The notes beneath the pieces are model-generated. The model did no database searches, was not told the DNA's origin, and saw only the letters and a program-made list of their open reading frames with translations. A DNA stretch of 64,000 nucleotides, taken from assembly GCF_964204865.1 (NCBI RefSeq), contig NC_135264.1, positions 7,098,001-7,162,000 on the forward strand, written 5' to 3'. The position numbers and the translations under genes are program-made. The DNA comes from Styela clava. Its lineage: Eukaryota; Chordata; Ascidiacea; Stolidobranchia; Styelidae. Each line of letters begins with the position of its first letter. Position 1 is the stretch's first letter. This document shows positions 13,643 through 25,189 of the stretch, in pieces.

Positions 13643-16461
13643 TTACATTGACATATTGTCTTTGTGATCAATCGTTAAGATTCCACATAAGATTCCAAAA
13701 ATAATAACGATAGTGCATGCAGCTGTTTGTCCTTGACTGTTTTCGTAAACGCCAGTTTCTATTGCTTCATCGCTATTCGTTGTTGAAGATGCGACATGCT
13801 TAACCCCTGGTCAAAATAATACTATATATTTTAACGACATCTTAAACTTAATATTATGTTTTATATGATTATAGTGTTTAATGTCTATTCTTACGCTTTG
13901 TAGTACGTCCATGAGTACCGGTAAATGCTGTTTTACGTGAAAATCGAGATGTACCTCTGGTAGCTTGGTCGGGTTTCTGCGTTGAGCTTATAAATGTGGC
14001 ATCGGTGGTTGATACTGCAAATAATTTATTAAATTCATTCACATTTGGGGTTGTCATCTAGGGGTGAATATGACCTGGCTTGATGAATAATTTTACAAGC
14101 AAGGAATTTATACTAAGTCATAATTAAGCTATATATCAGTTTCATCTTATTAATGACCAAAAGTGAACATAGCAGATAGCAACGTTGGTGGGATTACAAT
14201 ACCCTCCGATGCGCAATAAAGTGATATTATGCTCCCTGTGCAGAGAATCCTGTGTGGCTGTGGGAATAAAAATATCAGCATTGCAGCATGTTTTTGCTGA
14301 AGTTAAGATTTCCCATGCAACGCAATCAGTTTTGGGTATCCACGTCCACAATTCTACATAGAAATTTATACTTCTAAAGACTTTTCAGCTCAATTGGTCA
14401 TTATTGTTATCTGTGGAAGGAAAACATTTACAGGGTAAAATTTGCATAGAGGTAGATGAGTTATAATAAAGGTGCATAATACAAGACCTAATTGTATTTT
14501 CGGCAAAAGTGACTACCTCTACCAGAGTACTTTTGCAGCATACTTGTATGAAAATATACCAGTGGTCAAATTAATTTGCACAATAGAGATAATATGTACG
14601 TAAATTATCAGAAGAGCACAAGTTTGTGTATTATTTTGTTGTCGATAGCTCTTTTCATGTTATATACTATTGATTAATTATGACTCTTTTACCTTAACTT
14701 ATACATTTCGTTAGAAGAATTTACTGCTTACCTGGGTCGTTATTACAAGCAACGTAGCTGTATTTTATTTTGAATTTGTGACTCGTTTCGTAATGTTTAA
14801 TTTGGCTTTCAAACAAAACTTTTGGAGGATACGCGTCTTTTTCGGTGAACCAAATCTTGTGTGTACATGTGGCTGTGGCATTTTGAAGTATATCACAATC
14901 AATTTTGCCAGGTTTAAATATGAAGCAAACACCTGGCTGGAAATCACATATATTTTGGCCTGTTTCAAAAAAAATATGTAAGATCACATACTTTATCAGA
15001 AAAATAAGGTGAATTTCGGCTAGTCTCAATCATAATGTTTCGTTTCATATGTTTAATATGCCATAATTGTCGAGAAATGTAGCGTGGATGCCATTTGTGA
15101 CTGTTTTATTATAAGTTACAGACAGCATCACAGGTGGCCCATCGGTTCACCACAGAGGTCGAGACAACATCAACGGCCTTTAGTATTTATTTCGTCTTTT
15201 CTGAGAAAATTGACAATAATAAATGAATGATAGCGCACAGCTATATAAGTATGTTGACTGACATTTCTTGTCTTTGGAACAAGCTGCAAAGCTCAGAAAA
15301 AAACAAGAGAGCTATGCTCAAATATATGACACGTTTACCGATTCTCAGAAATTCACCAACATTTACAGACATCAGTTATAACAGTGACTGCAAGCCCCGC
15401 TTTTACGAGACAGTTACGAGTTAGTTCAGTGTCACCGCGCTGTGTTAGGGTACCGGAACTGCCCTACCTTTAGAAGTTCTCGTGACAGCGTGAATTAAAA
15501 TTGCGAGATGGTCCGACTCACAACTGTAGTAACACCAACGATCCGAGTCACGACTGTAATACAACACCACTTGCTTCCCCATTCCTCAAATCTTAGCAAA
15601 GCAAGGATTTCGTTACGAACCACCGACGTTCGATGGCACGTGATCGAAAGAACATGAAGAGGAGTGCCAGCATTAGTGTCCGCTGAACGTTCGGTGAAGT
15701 CATAGCAAACAGAAACAAATCTCACAGAGCTAACAGAAATATTTGAAATAAATAAAAGTAATATCCTAAAAATGTCATTTTTAACCACTAAAAATTTATA
15801 AAGCGATTGGTCCAGTAATCAAAGAGAAAAGCGACTTTTTCGGTTTTCCACTAGGTGTCCAAAAAGTAAACGATCGTTAATTTTGTTGGCGGAAAACGCT
15901 TGAAGCCAATTTCATTTGATATCGGTCTAACAGGAAAAGGGTGCTTTATAACAGTGTGCCAAAGAGTGCCAAAGTAAAATCTTGCAAGATAATTTGATTC
16001 ACTTTTTGTTCAATGAAAATTTTTATGTGAAATATGATATATAACTGTGGAATGAAGTAGGCTAACGAGAATATATCAATCCAAACAAACCATTTAATCT
16101 CAGTCGGACAGTATACCACCAGTATTCATCGCTGTATATGTAACTAATTTCATTTCATCTATTTTCAAGATGATGATTGCATCTCCCCTGGATGTCGACG
16201 CGTCGGAAAATTTCCACAAGCAATTTTCGTTCCTAATATTTTGATAAGGTGGTGTTGTTATATATCCTTCGGTATTGTTTAGATACAGATTTTCAAGACT
16301 GCAATATCCTCTGGAACAATTTGTCAAATAGGCTAAAAAAAACAAAAATATTTGTTTACCATAACCAAATTTCGATTAGAAATGTATAGTATTGAAGGCG
16401 TTTACTTACCTAGGATAATATTCGCGTACAAAACGTACTGAGAATACGACATTGCTTTCAT
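13643..16461 (-). pseudogene. CUB-domain receptor, copy 3 (type A), frameshifted and tail-less
   Basis: Exons parallel to copy 1: 16410-16461 (start), 16091-16332 (CUB first half), 14732-14959 (CUB second half, all cysteines kept), 13907-14014 (stalk) and 13643-13806 (membrane segment). The first CUB exon is 242 bases against 240 in copy 1. A net -1 shift near 16125-16160 takes the reading frame off the conserved W-W-Y-x-V-R-L end. The stalk donor is GTACTA instead of GTAAGT. After the membrane core G-I-L-C-G-I-L-T-I the sequence runs directly into what is 3' flank in copy 1, giving a nine-residue tail and a stop at 13643. The deletion removed the end of the helix, an intron and the whole tail exon. 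Copy 3 is therefore most likely dead. Confidence 0.72.
15300..15870. other. Insertion in the copy 3 intron, absent from copy 1
   Basis: The flanks align with 4405-4460 in copy 1, but about 570 bases are present only here. The insert is richer in GC and contains repeated words such as CCGACTCACAACTGTA and CCGAGTCACGACTGTA. I find no clear inverted ends or coding region. Confidence 0.45.
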
Positions 16462-16815
16462 TACTGAATATATTAATGATAAAGCTATAGTGCAATAAAA
16501 TGAAAAAAGTTAATTTCAATTTTTTTGTATGTGGAACCACCGTAATAAAAATTAGTCTGTTAGATCTATAACGTTTACGGACCCTTTTATCTAGCCCTGA
16601 AAAAATGATATACACAAATTACGCAGCAAAGTAAGTTTCTGCATCTTTTATTAAGTTGTCTACAATTTCTTTCTACCTTCTATCCTATTCCTAATATATA
16701 AGATTTCATTTCAAATTTGAATGTGAATGCTGCGTGAGATATTTATATCTGTCACCCATGGATCATTGACAGAACTATGTTTTTTAGTAATATATTGACC
16801 TTGCTTAGTTTAGAT

Positions 16816-17698
16816 CAGTGCTCTTCAACCTTTTTGTTATTGTGGAAGCCCTGATAAAATTTTTATGGAACCCCAATTAACAGAATTAAAAAAAAAACAC
16901 GAAATACTCGTAACACGAAAAGCTGAACAACAACTCTATTTTGTAGTATATACTTTCTCTAGTCTCGAGCAATATCTACAGATCCTGAGTAATTCAATAA
17001 ATAGTCTTGCTGCACACTAACAAAAATATATTTCTGTAACGTTTCGTCTGACCAAGGTCAAACTTTCTCAGACATACATATATATTTCAACTAAAGCAAG
17101 AATGTTAAATTATATTCCCAAATTGCTATTCTTGCTTTAGTTGAAATATGTATGTCTGAGGAAGTTTGACCTTGGTCAGACGAAACGTTACAGAAATATA
17201 TTTGTGTTAGTATGCAGCAAGACTATTTATTGAATTACTCAGGATAGTTATCTTCACTCTTGCTGCAGCATCCTTGCATTATATGCATACAGATCCACCG
17301 ACGCAAACGCATAGAAAACGAAAAAGTAGTTGGTCTTGTAGAAACCCAATCAATATCTACATTCTTTGAACATCATGTAACTATGGTGCAACAATAGCGT
17401 TCTTGTAAGTTGCATAACAATGACTAAAGTAACGAAACAACCGAAAATATTTCTGTTTTGTCTATTAACTGCACTGTGACTAAACCTCCTGTTTAACGAA
17501 TTGGCCTACTTGGAGTTTGCATGAGATTGAGATGGTCTAAAAATATTTATAATGACGCATCAACATGCTGAAGCAAGAAATGATTTTCCCTGAAAAAGAA
17601 AAACGCGGAACCCCTGAGGAACCCTATAAACTCACGGAACCCCACTGCATGTATTGCGGAACCCTAGGGTTCCGCGGAACCCCTGTTGAAGAGCACTG
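16816..17698. mobile_element. hAT MITE, 883 bp, perfect 8-bp target duplication
   Basis: Ends are CAGTGCTCTTCAACC and its complement GTTGAAGAGCACTG. The octamer GTTTAGAT is repeated exactly at 16808-16815 and 17699-17706. The uninterrupted counterpart of the site is in the copy 1 upstream region near 5375. Internal sequence is non-coding and hosts a nested hairpin element at 16984-17246. Confidence 0.9.
16984..17246. mobile_element. Nested foldback element (near-perfect hairpin), about 263 bp
   Basis: Two arms of about 110-120 bases, each starting CCTGAGTAATTCAATAAATA when read from its own end, are near-perfect inverted copies around a short AT-rich centre near 17100-17135. It lies inside the 883-bp hAT element, so it inserted there or is an internal arm of it. 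The transcript would form a long hairpin. Confidence 0.8.
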
Positions 17699-17706
17699 GT
17701 TTAGAT

Positions 17707-19543
17707 GATTCATCAGTTTCCATGAAGTGACTTCCTGTGTGTCTATTTCTTTTAAGTTTCGTCGAATTCTAACAATAGTTTCACTTTCACCGCCAGCACA
17801 TAACTCCAACAGTTTTCTAGCCTGGGTTCAAAATATTGATGCGTTTAACATTCAATTGTCTGGTGGTTTGGACGAGTCATTCCCATCATGCGCTTGAACT
17901 CGTTTCGATACGGCAATGACGCTGGATCAAGTATCCTGTTTGCGTATGTTCATTGCTATGGCCAAACACCAAAAATATGATGTAAACTAGTAGGAATACT
18001 AATAGTATATATTTAAGTAAGTATAGTATTTATCTGCCTAACTGTTGACTCCAGAGAGCGGTGAAAGATCATCTACAAACATTTTACGTGAGTGAAATTC
18101 AAATACAAAAGATAAAAGTGATCATTTTCACAAAATATCATCTGCTTTTTTACGACCTCGATATGTGAAATTTTTTGTTTTCTGAGCGAATTTCATCACT
18201 TCATCATAAAATAGGCATTTGCCAAAAAATCAGGATGAGATTTGGAAACATTCATAATAAAAAAACAATTACTTCGTATACATTTTTTTTAACTTGATTT
18301 TACATGCAACATTTCAAAGCAACTGATATATTTCTGCGCGTACAATTTCAATTCTTTTGCACAATGCTCATCATGAGATGATAATATACCCAAAACCGTA
18401 GCTCAACAGGAAAGAGTAGGTGTTTAGTTGACTGTATTCTGTAATCCTAATATATTGCACTACTCTTATACCACCTACATAGCAAAACGTTCATAACAGG
18501 ACCTATCTTGGTTTCTAAGTATTCAGTAATATTTAAATGGGCTAGAAATAACTAGACTAATAACTAGACCCAACTAGAAATAATGAACATAACAAAATTA
18601 AAAGTTCGGATTTAATATTTATTTTTCAGTTTGAGTTATTACTTTTATTATTACTTTTCATTACTGCTTATGTATATACCTACCCCTTCAAACAAAATTC
18701 TAAATGGTTGGTGAAAAACGAGTTAGACAATGTTTTCATTTCGCATCATAGAACTATTAATATCCGCACGAATTTTGCACAAAATTTAACCGTACGACGT
18801 AACTGGTTAAATTACCATCTACGATTCATTTTCTCGTGGTCCTAAAATTGACCTGTTTTTGAAAGCCAGTGTATCATCATACCTACAAATATTCTTTCTT
18901 TGGATTTATTTCTTCTTTGTTCATTACTGCTAAGTCATATAAAACAATCACATATGGCATAAGCTGTAACGTATAGCCCTCGACTTTTTCGTAATAGGAA
19001 CCGTCTGTTTATGCTTAAGCAATTCAGTTCTATTAAGATATTGTTATGTTATTGGACAAGAAATGGACATACACATCGTTTTATTATTGTGTTGTTAGGA
19101 TTTCTCGTTGTTATTGTTGTGGAAAAATCGCTTTTCTCTTTAACTACTTGACCAATTGTCTTGAAATTTTAATTGGTTAAAGATTGTATTTTTCGCTAGA
19201 AGGCTGTTACTTTTATTAGTGCTATGATCAAATGGAATCAAAATTAAAAATTGCGCACCTTGTGGCGTTTCCGCGTTAGTGGTCAGGCGATGTCGTGACG
19301 GATTGCATACCCGTACTACTTCGTTTGGGCTTTCGTGTCCATATATTTGAGCATCGCTTTTTTGTTGTAAAAAGGGATCGTTGGTTCAACAAGTTATTGT
19401 TTAGTTGAACTTTGAATTGGAAAATCTTTGAAATCGGTAATTTATACTTGAGTCTCTACAGAAATTTTTGATTGTTCCATATGCTAGCGAACTACTGTAG
19501 CCTACCTATTTTGCTTTATTATGGCAACTAAACCAAGGGAATT
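17707..19543. other. Spacer upstream of copy 3, no gene seen
   Basis: The first part, to about 18450, matches the copy 1 upstream spacer (5400-6480). The part 19115-19400 matches 11430-11640 and 13100-13200. The remainder is AT-rich without recognisable exons. Confidence 0.45.
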
Positions 19544-21280
19544 CAGGACCGGATTTGGACAATGTGAGGCCCTAGTCCAGTGATTCTCAAACTAGGGTTT
19601 GAGAGCCGTATGCGAAAAACGAAAATGGTCAATTTCATCATAATCGCTGACTGTCTTTGTCACCGCGATCGTTTCGGCGGCGATATCCTGAAGTTGATAT
19701 TCCATATTCCCGCCCTTTCTCGTTTTTTTGTAAGAATAAAAGGTCACCGGATATCGAAGTTTCATATTTGTAGTATACCCTTGCGTTCACATCAGCGACA
19801 GCTGTTGAATACATTAAGGGCTGATTTAAAAACCAAATTAATTTTATTTTGAGTTTTATCCTCTGCCTTGGATTTGATCTTCCTTTTCATCGCTTGTAAA
19901 TTAACCGTGCCTGTTTAAAGGGAACGGTAACCGAGATGCAGATATTTAATAAAATGATAATTGAGTTTCTCATGCTTTCATGGTGTTCGTGTTATTTTAG
20001 TATTGGACTATCAAATTTACGATTGTGTGAATCCTGAATGTTGATTTAAAATAGCGATTAAATAAATTGAAAATAAAGGAACTTCTAGGCCTTTGTTCCT
20101 ATTATAGGGTCCAGACGCCAATTATAACTAATTCCTTCAAGTTTTAACGTTTTTTTTAACAAAACAACACCCCGATAGTTATTATAGCTAAAATACTTAC
20201 TGAGTAATGCTCAATTCTTTTTACGGAATTTGCAAATTCAGCACTTCACTTAATGATTTTGATTATGTCATGCCTTAAGGCTCAATTATCACTGCCCAAA
20301 TGCTTCAAAATTTAACGATTGTTATCATTTTCGATGATAATAGACGCAACAATTCTTGAACTAGTCAGTGTGCATTGTTACAACGAAATTCACGATTGAT
20401 TTTACGTTCTTCTGTTGATTCAACGGCCATGCATGGTCGAGTAAAATGTTTACATATTCGAAACATTACTTGGCCAAGGATGGAAGGGATCGCCAAAGAG
20501 CTAATACAAAGTGCTTTAAAGGGAGTAGGACATGACATTTCTTATCTGGTTACAACTCAATGAGTGTTTTTCATACAAGTAACTCATACCAACTTTTGGA
20601 AAAACTTTTGGTCATTTTTAAATCCATGCTATTTATATAACTAGAGTTTTCCAACGACCTAAAATCGCCTTTTTCACAATGAAACACCGAGAAGTCATTT
20701 TAACATTTATTTTAATCAACTTTATGTTCGTTAAGAAGTCCAGAAGTGACTAATGACATGTCACCAAGCATGCGGAGTTTAAAATCTGAGAAATTTATTT
20801 TAAATACCTAATCTGGTTTGACGTTTCTAAATTTCGGTCGGTACGTTTTTTTGCAAAATATGGAATTGAAACGATGCGTTAAGTGCAAAGATAAGCATAT
20901 AACACTATAACGCAAAGACAACGACTTCTCAAATTTGTCGTTTTTTTCTGACAGCGATCACCGTTGGGAAATCTTGCACAATTCAAGATTGAGTTGGAGA
21001 CGCACGAGTTCGGATTCCAAGCAGAGCGGCGCAGGTCACGTGGTACCGGATATTCGAATAGTAAAATGCCATTCGAACACTTTATTATTGGAATGTTACG
21101 CCCAGCCCTAGTTGTTACGTGTGTTGTTGTTACGATGATTTGGTATTTTAAATAAGCGCTTAAGGTTTGTTGCTATTTTACCTTGCGTTGTTTGTGTGCG
21201 GCTCTGGGACTAAAAAAGTTTGAGAACCACTGCCCCAGGCTATAGGCCATTTGTGACGCTCATCTTCAATGGTGACGTCA
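19544..21280. mobile_element. MITE of the CAGGGCCGGATTT type, split by a younger hAT
   Basis: Starts CAGGACCGGATTTGG and continues as GAGGCCCTAG, breaks at 19577, and resumes at 21233 as CCCCAGGCTATAGGCC. The same words are contiguous in the uninterrupted sister copy at 7709-7760. The right end of this element is not clear. Confidence 0.6.
19578..21232. mobile_element. hAT element, 1655 bp, nested in a MITE
   Basis: Ends CAGTGATTCTCAAACT and AGTTTGAGAACCACTG form the widespread hAT-type inverted repeat. Flanking octamers are CCCTAGTC and CCCCAGGC. Each differs by one base from CCCTAGGC, which is what the empty sister MITE at 7709 has at this place. No intact transposase is visible. Near 21105 it contains the word CGCCCAGCCCTA, the end sequence of the family at 2645-4217, possibly a remnant of another insertion. 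Confidence 0.75.
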
Positions 21281-22107
21281 CGTGGAATTTACTATGACAT
21301 CATAATAAGCATTCCACTTTTCTTTTGAAATATATCATGACGACATATAATAATCTTTTAATTCCGTCATATACAAAATTTTATCTACAGGCAAGATACG
21401 TACTCTATTCACCCAAGGAGAATGATTGCGAGTTGATTGATTTAAAAACATTTTAAGAAACTCAACTGTAATAAAACGTCATGACACCAAAAAACCTGAG
21501 GTCAAAATATTTATTTCTAACCGCGAGAGATAGGGGAGCATGGCCTAGTTGCTGACGAATAAAATTATAATTTTATTAATTGAAATAAAGGGGTATACGA
21601 TAAAAAGACACGACAGTAAAAATATAATATTTCTTAGATTCGTTATTGCTCAGATAAATTAGCATGGCTCTAAATAGATATTTTATTTTAAATAAAGGCT
21701 ACATTACATTAAAAACTGTTCAATTTATCTAAATTAGCATATTTCGTTTTGAAGATTGAAGAGGCAGAATGTTTCAAATCCGGAAAAATACAGTTATTCA
21801 ACCGTATTTGATTTTTTACCTGGTAAACTGTATATATTTTGAACACAAATTTTAAACCGAATAAAAAATTGAACAAATATCAAATAACAATATGTCAATG
21901 ATTATATATATCAATAGCTTGATGAAAAAGTGTATCTTTACCTTACAGTGCATTCAGCTTCGACTGTGTCACTTCGGAAAAGTTTATCGACATTACAGAA
22001 ATCTGATTCAAGTTTGATCCAATGGCAACTAAATTTAACAACGGTTTGATACCGCACCAATGTATACTGACTAACCGTCAATATTTCCGCCTTTTTAAAA
22101 ACGTAGT
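21281..22107. other. 3' flank of receptor copy 4
   Basis: Most of this matches 12370-12900 below copy 2, confirming that the whole A-B pair was duplicated. No coding exon is seen. Confidence 0.5.
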
Positions 22108-23568
22108 TTATAAAGAAGAATATAACTGGTTGTCTACCATTATCCTTTCGTCAGACTTTTTTAATTGAGTTAAAGTATTGTTAACCGTGCTGTACACTGG
22201 CATCTCTTGCAGATCTTCAGAGCCAGCAACTTCATTCTCGTTGATGGAGTTACCCTCATTTGCACCCGAAGCAGATCGATATTTAATTAATCTAAAAATT
22301 GAATTTAGAACTGTAGAAATTCATTCCTTGCGATAAAATGATATAGCATTATGTGTGTATATATCGTAGTTTAACAATACCTTACTGTTGTATACATCAA
22401 CAAAACTGTCAAAAACATCCAAGAGCGATCACTAATGTAATGTAGTTAGCTTCTTTTGCTTGGTTAAACCGGTCTTTAGTGCCACCGGGAATGGTCGTTT
22501 CAACATTCGATCCATACCTGCTGTTGTTGAAAGAGCCAGTCTCATAAGTTGGGTTGTCAGCTGCCGTCGTTGTCGCAGCTACACTGACCGTTGTTGAAAC
22601 CGGTGTCCTGGTGGTGGCTAAAATGAAATCGATACTTCGATTTAAACTACATTATGCATTGAAAATTAAATATACATCATAATACTTACTGATGTAATTG
22701 TTACAGTCCACATAGGTGTACTTTATTCGAAAATTGTGTTTACTCTCGTAATACTCTTCTTTGTTTTTGAATGTAAGCTTGGGTGGATATGTAGCGTTCC
22801 CCAACACCCAAATTTTTTGACTGCAAGTTGAAGTTACATTCGATAAAAGTTCACAGGTTTTGTATATTCGTGAAAATATGAAACAAACACCTTGAGTAAA
22901 ATCGCAAATGTTTTGCCCTAAAAATGAGACAGTTCAATATTAATCAACATAACGTTAGGTAAGTTTTTAGGATGTTTGCAGTTGAAACAGATATATATAC
23001 CTTGTAAATCTAGCTCCCCAGTACACCACCAAGTAGTTGACTCATACAAGTATATTAATTCCATTTGTAAAACAATCATATATATCGTTATTTTTGTCAA
23101 TATTTTCGGAGAATGTCCACGCGCAGTTTTTAACTTGGTTTTCCGTTTGCTAATCGTGAGTTGATATATCCAACTTTTTTACTTAGATCATTTGTCACCC
23201 GGCAGTCACCTCGTGTTGGTGAGGAAATATATATATCTGAATGAGGAATCGTTGAATTAATGCTAATTTTTTATATTCTTCATCATATTTCCCCCCGACA
23301 TAAAAGTTTGGTTTTGATCATTTACCTGACCTGTGAACTCCTGAATATCTAATGCTGTACTGTACGAGTATCCCCTAATAGAAACAATGCCTACAGACAA
23401 AACGCCTTCAATTTGAAAGATTGCTACAAGATGTGATTGGGAACTTCTTGCATAGATCAGATTTAAAAACAAACTGTGTTAAACATCCCAATGAACTTGG
23501 GAATTCCATGCGATACAGGCAAGATCCCGTGTTGCCCAGTCGCCTGGTTTAATTTTCTATAAAGTTTC

Positions 23569-24262
23569 GGGTGTCTCCAAAATGTCGTGTCCTACGTGTC
23601 TCACTTTTCCCACGTGTCCTACTTGTTCGACGTGTCCCACTTGTATCACGTGTCCCATTTGTCTCACTAGTTCCACGTGTCCTACGTGTCCCGCTTGTAG
23701 CACGTGTCCCACTCGTTTATTATATATGCACATAACACACGAGATAAACTGCCTGGTTATATTTAGTTTTGATAGATATGTTTGCAATCTTGCTAATTCA
23801 TTGTCGCCGTTAGGAATCCGTATTTTTGACATTTCGCGGAATAGAGAAATCTGTACTCGTAACACCGATCCGCTTTATCGCAATGCTGCCACTCAGCTTA
23901 TTTTTAAGATATACCCGTTATCATCTCACGAAGTAAAATTTATTTTAGTACTATAAAACCTAATTGGATTAATTAATTTATTATCACAATCCGCGTTGCG
24001 TTTACAACTTTGTATAATGTTTCAGTGATTCGATTCGATTTTAGTCATGGTATGGTTTCCAACGCTAACCAACCATAATGTGTGCCTGAGGCGAAACAAT
24101 TGACGATTTTAGCAAAATACACGCGGTATTAGCGACTAGTGGGACACGTGGGAGAAGTGGGACACGGGACAAGTGGGACACCAGGTACTAGTGAAACACG
24201 TGGGACACGGGGAACAAGTGGGACACGTGACACAAGTGGGACACGACATTTTGGAGACACCG
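23569..24262. mobile_element. Inverted-repeat element with repeat-array ends, 694 bp
   Basis: Bounded by a 9-bp direct repeat TAAAGTTTC (23560-23568 and 24263-24271). Terminal inverted repeats start GGTGTCTCCAAAATGTCG. Just inside each end lies an array of degenerate units built on CACGTGTCCCACTTGT (about 23582-23720), facing an inverted array (about 24140-24245). The centre is unrelated AT-rich DNA. The other receptor copies have the empty site, TATAAAGTTTCCTAGATTTG in copy 5 near 31505. I cannot assign a superfamily. The 8 or 9 base duplication would fit hAT or Mutator-like transposition. Confidence 0.82.
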
Positions 24263-24271
24263 TAAAGTTTC

Positions 24272-24440
24272 CTATATTTGACGTCTTATACCAGCTAGAC
24301 CAGAATAGGCAGTACAGTAGTTTTGATAGCTCAGTATTTTGTTCAGATCTTACTAATGCGAAGCTCATAGACTCCCGAGATATTTCCGTGAACCTCAAGT
24401 CCACCGCCCATCGGTTGGAAACCCATTCAGTTTGTCGGCA
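24272..24440. other. Resumed intron 1 of copy 4
   Basis: Matches 31505-31620 in copy 5 and 36035-36140 in copy 6, which shows that the 694-bp element interrupted an ordinary intron. The similarity stops near 24440, where other inserted sequence begins. Confidence 0.6.
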
Positions 24441-25189
24441 TGCGCCGGCAACGCTTTCAATTCCTTACTGTATGTATCCGCTGAACAGCGTTTATGAAGG
24501 TTTCCCATCAGTTTCCTTGTTTATTTCCGTAACTATAACCAATCAGCAAGGAGTCAATAATGACGCAACACGTAACAATTGCAATTTCTGCACCCTGCCG
24601 CACAGACACTTCTGTCGCTAAAACAGATATTCAAGCATGGTTGCAAACATTGCCTCGTTTTTGTAGTTTTGAATGATTTTTGTCAGTTTTCAGTTGTATT
24701 TCAAGAAATTTATTGTGAATTAATTAACCTAATTGTCATTATGTTTTCCGCAGAGCTTTACTTTAGTTGCAGTAATCGAAATTGAATCTCGCAAATGCTG
24801 CGATGGACAAAGCTAAACTTAGCTATATGTAGGGTGCTATCGATATGAACCCAAAAATAAAGACATCAGGGAAACATAATAATAGAATAACAAAGAACGA
24901 AATGTAATAAACAAAATGTATTCATGCAGTGGCGTATCTAGGTAAAATGTCGCCCATGGCAAAGGTTTAAAAATGCGCCCCCTACTTCGCTTGTTTCCTT
25001 TTTTCGTTTACATGAAATTGGTTGCTCTCAACTACGCAACATAACAAGCAAATTAATAACTACACAATAAACAATAAGCAGTAGGCGATCGGCAATAACA
25101 AGTTCTTAGAATACTATATATATTTCGTGACGCAAATTTGCCAATGATTTCATCAAAATTTGTTTTTCTTGTTTCACCCCTCTTTATAC

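Noticed and set aside
17030-17230. miRNA precursor suggested by the long hairpin
   Set aside because: Arms are over 100 bases and belong to a foldback transposon. Far longer than an animal miRNA precursor.
23582-23956. Open frame rich in Cys, Thr and Pro (repeated T-C-P)
   Set aside because: It is the translation of the degenerate tandem units in the end of the 694-bp inverted-repeat element. The inverted array gives a Gly/Thr-rich frame at 24139. Not a protein gene.
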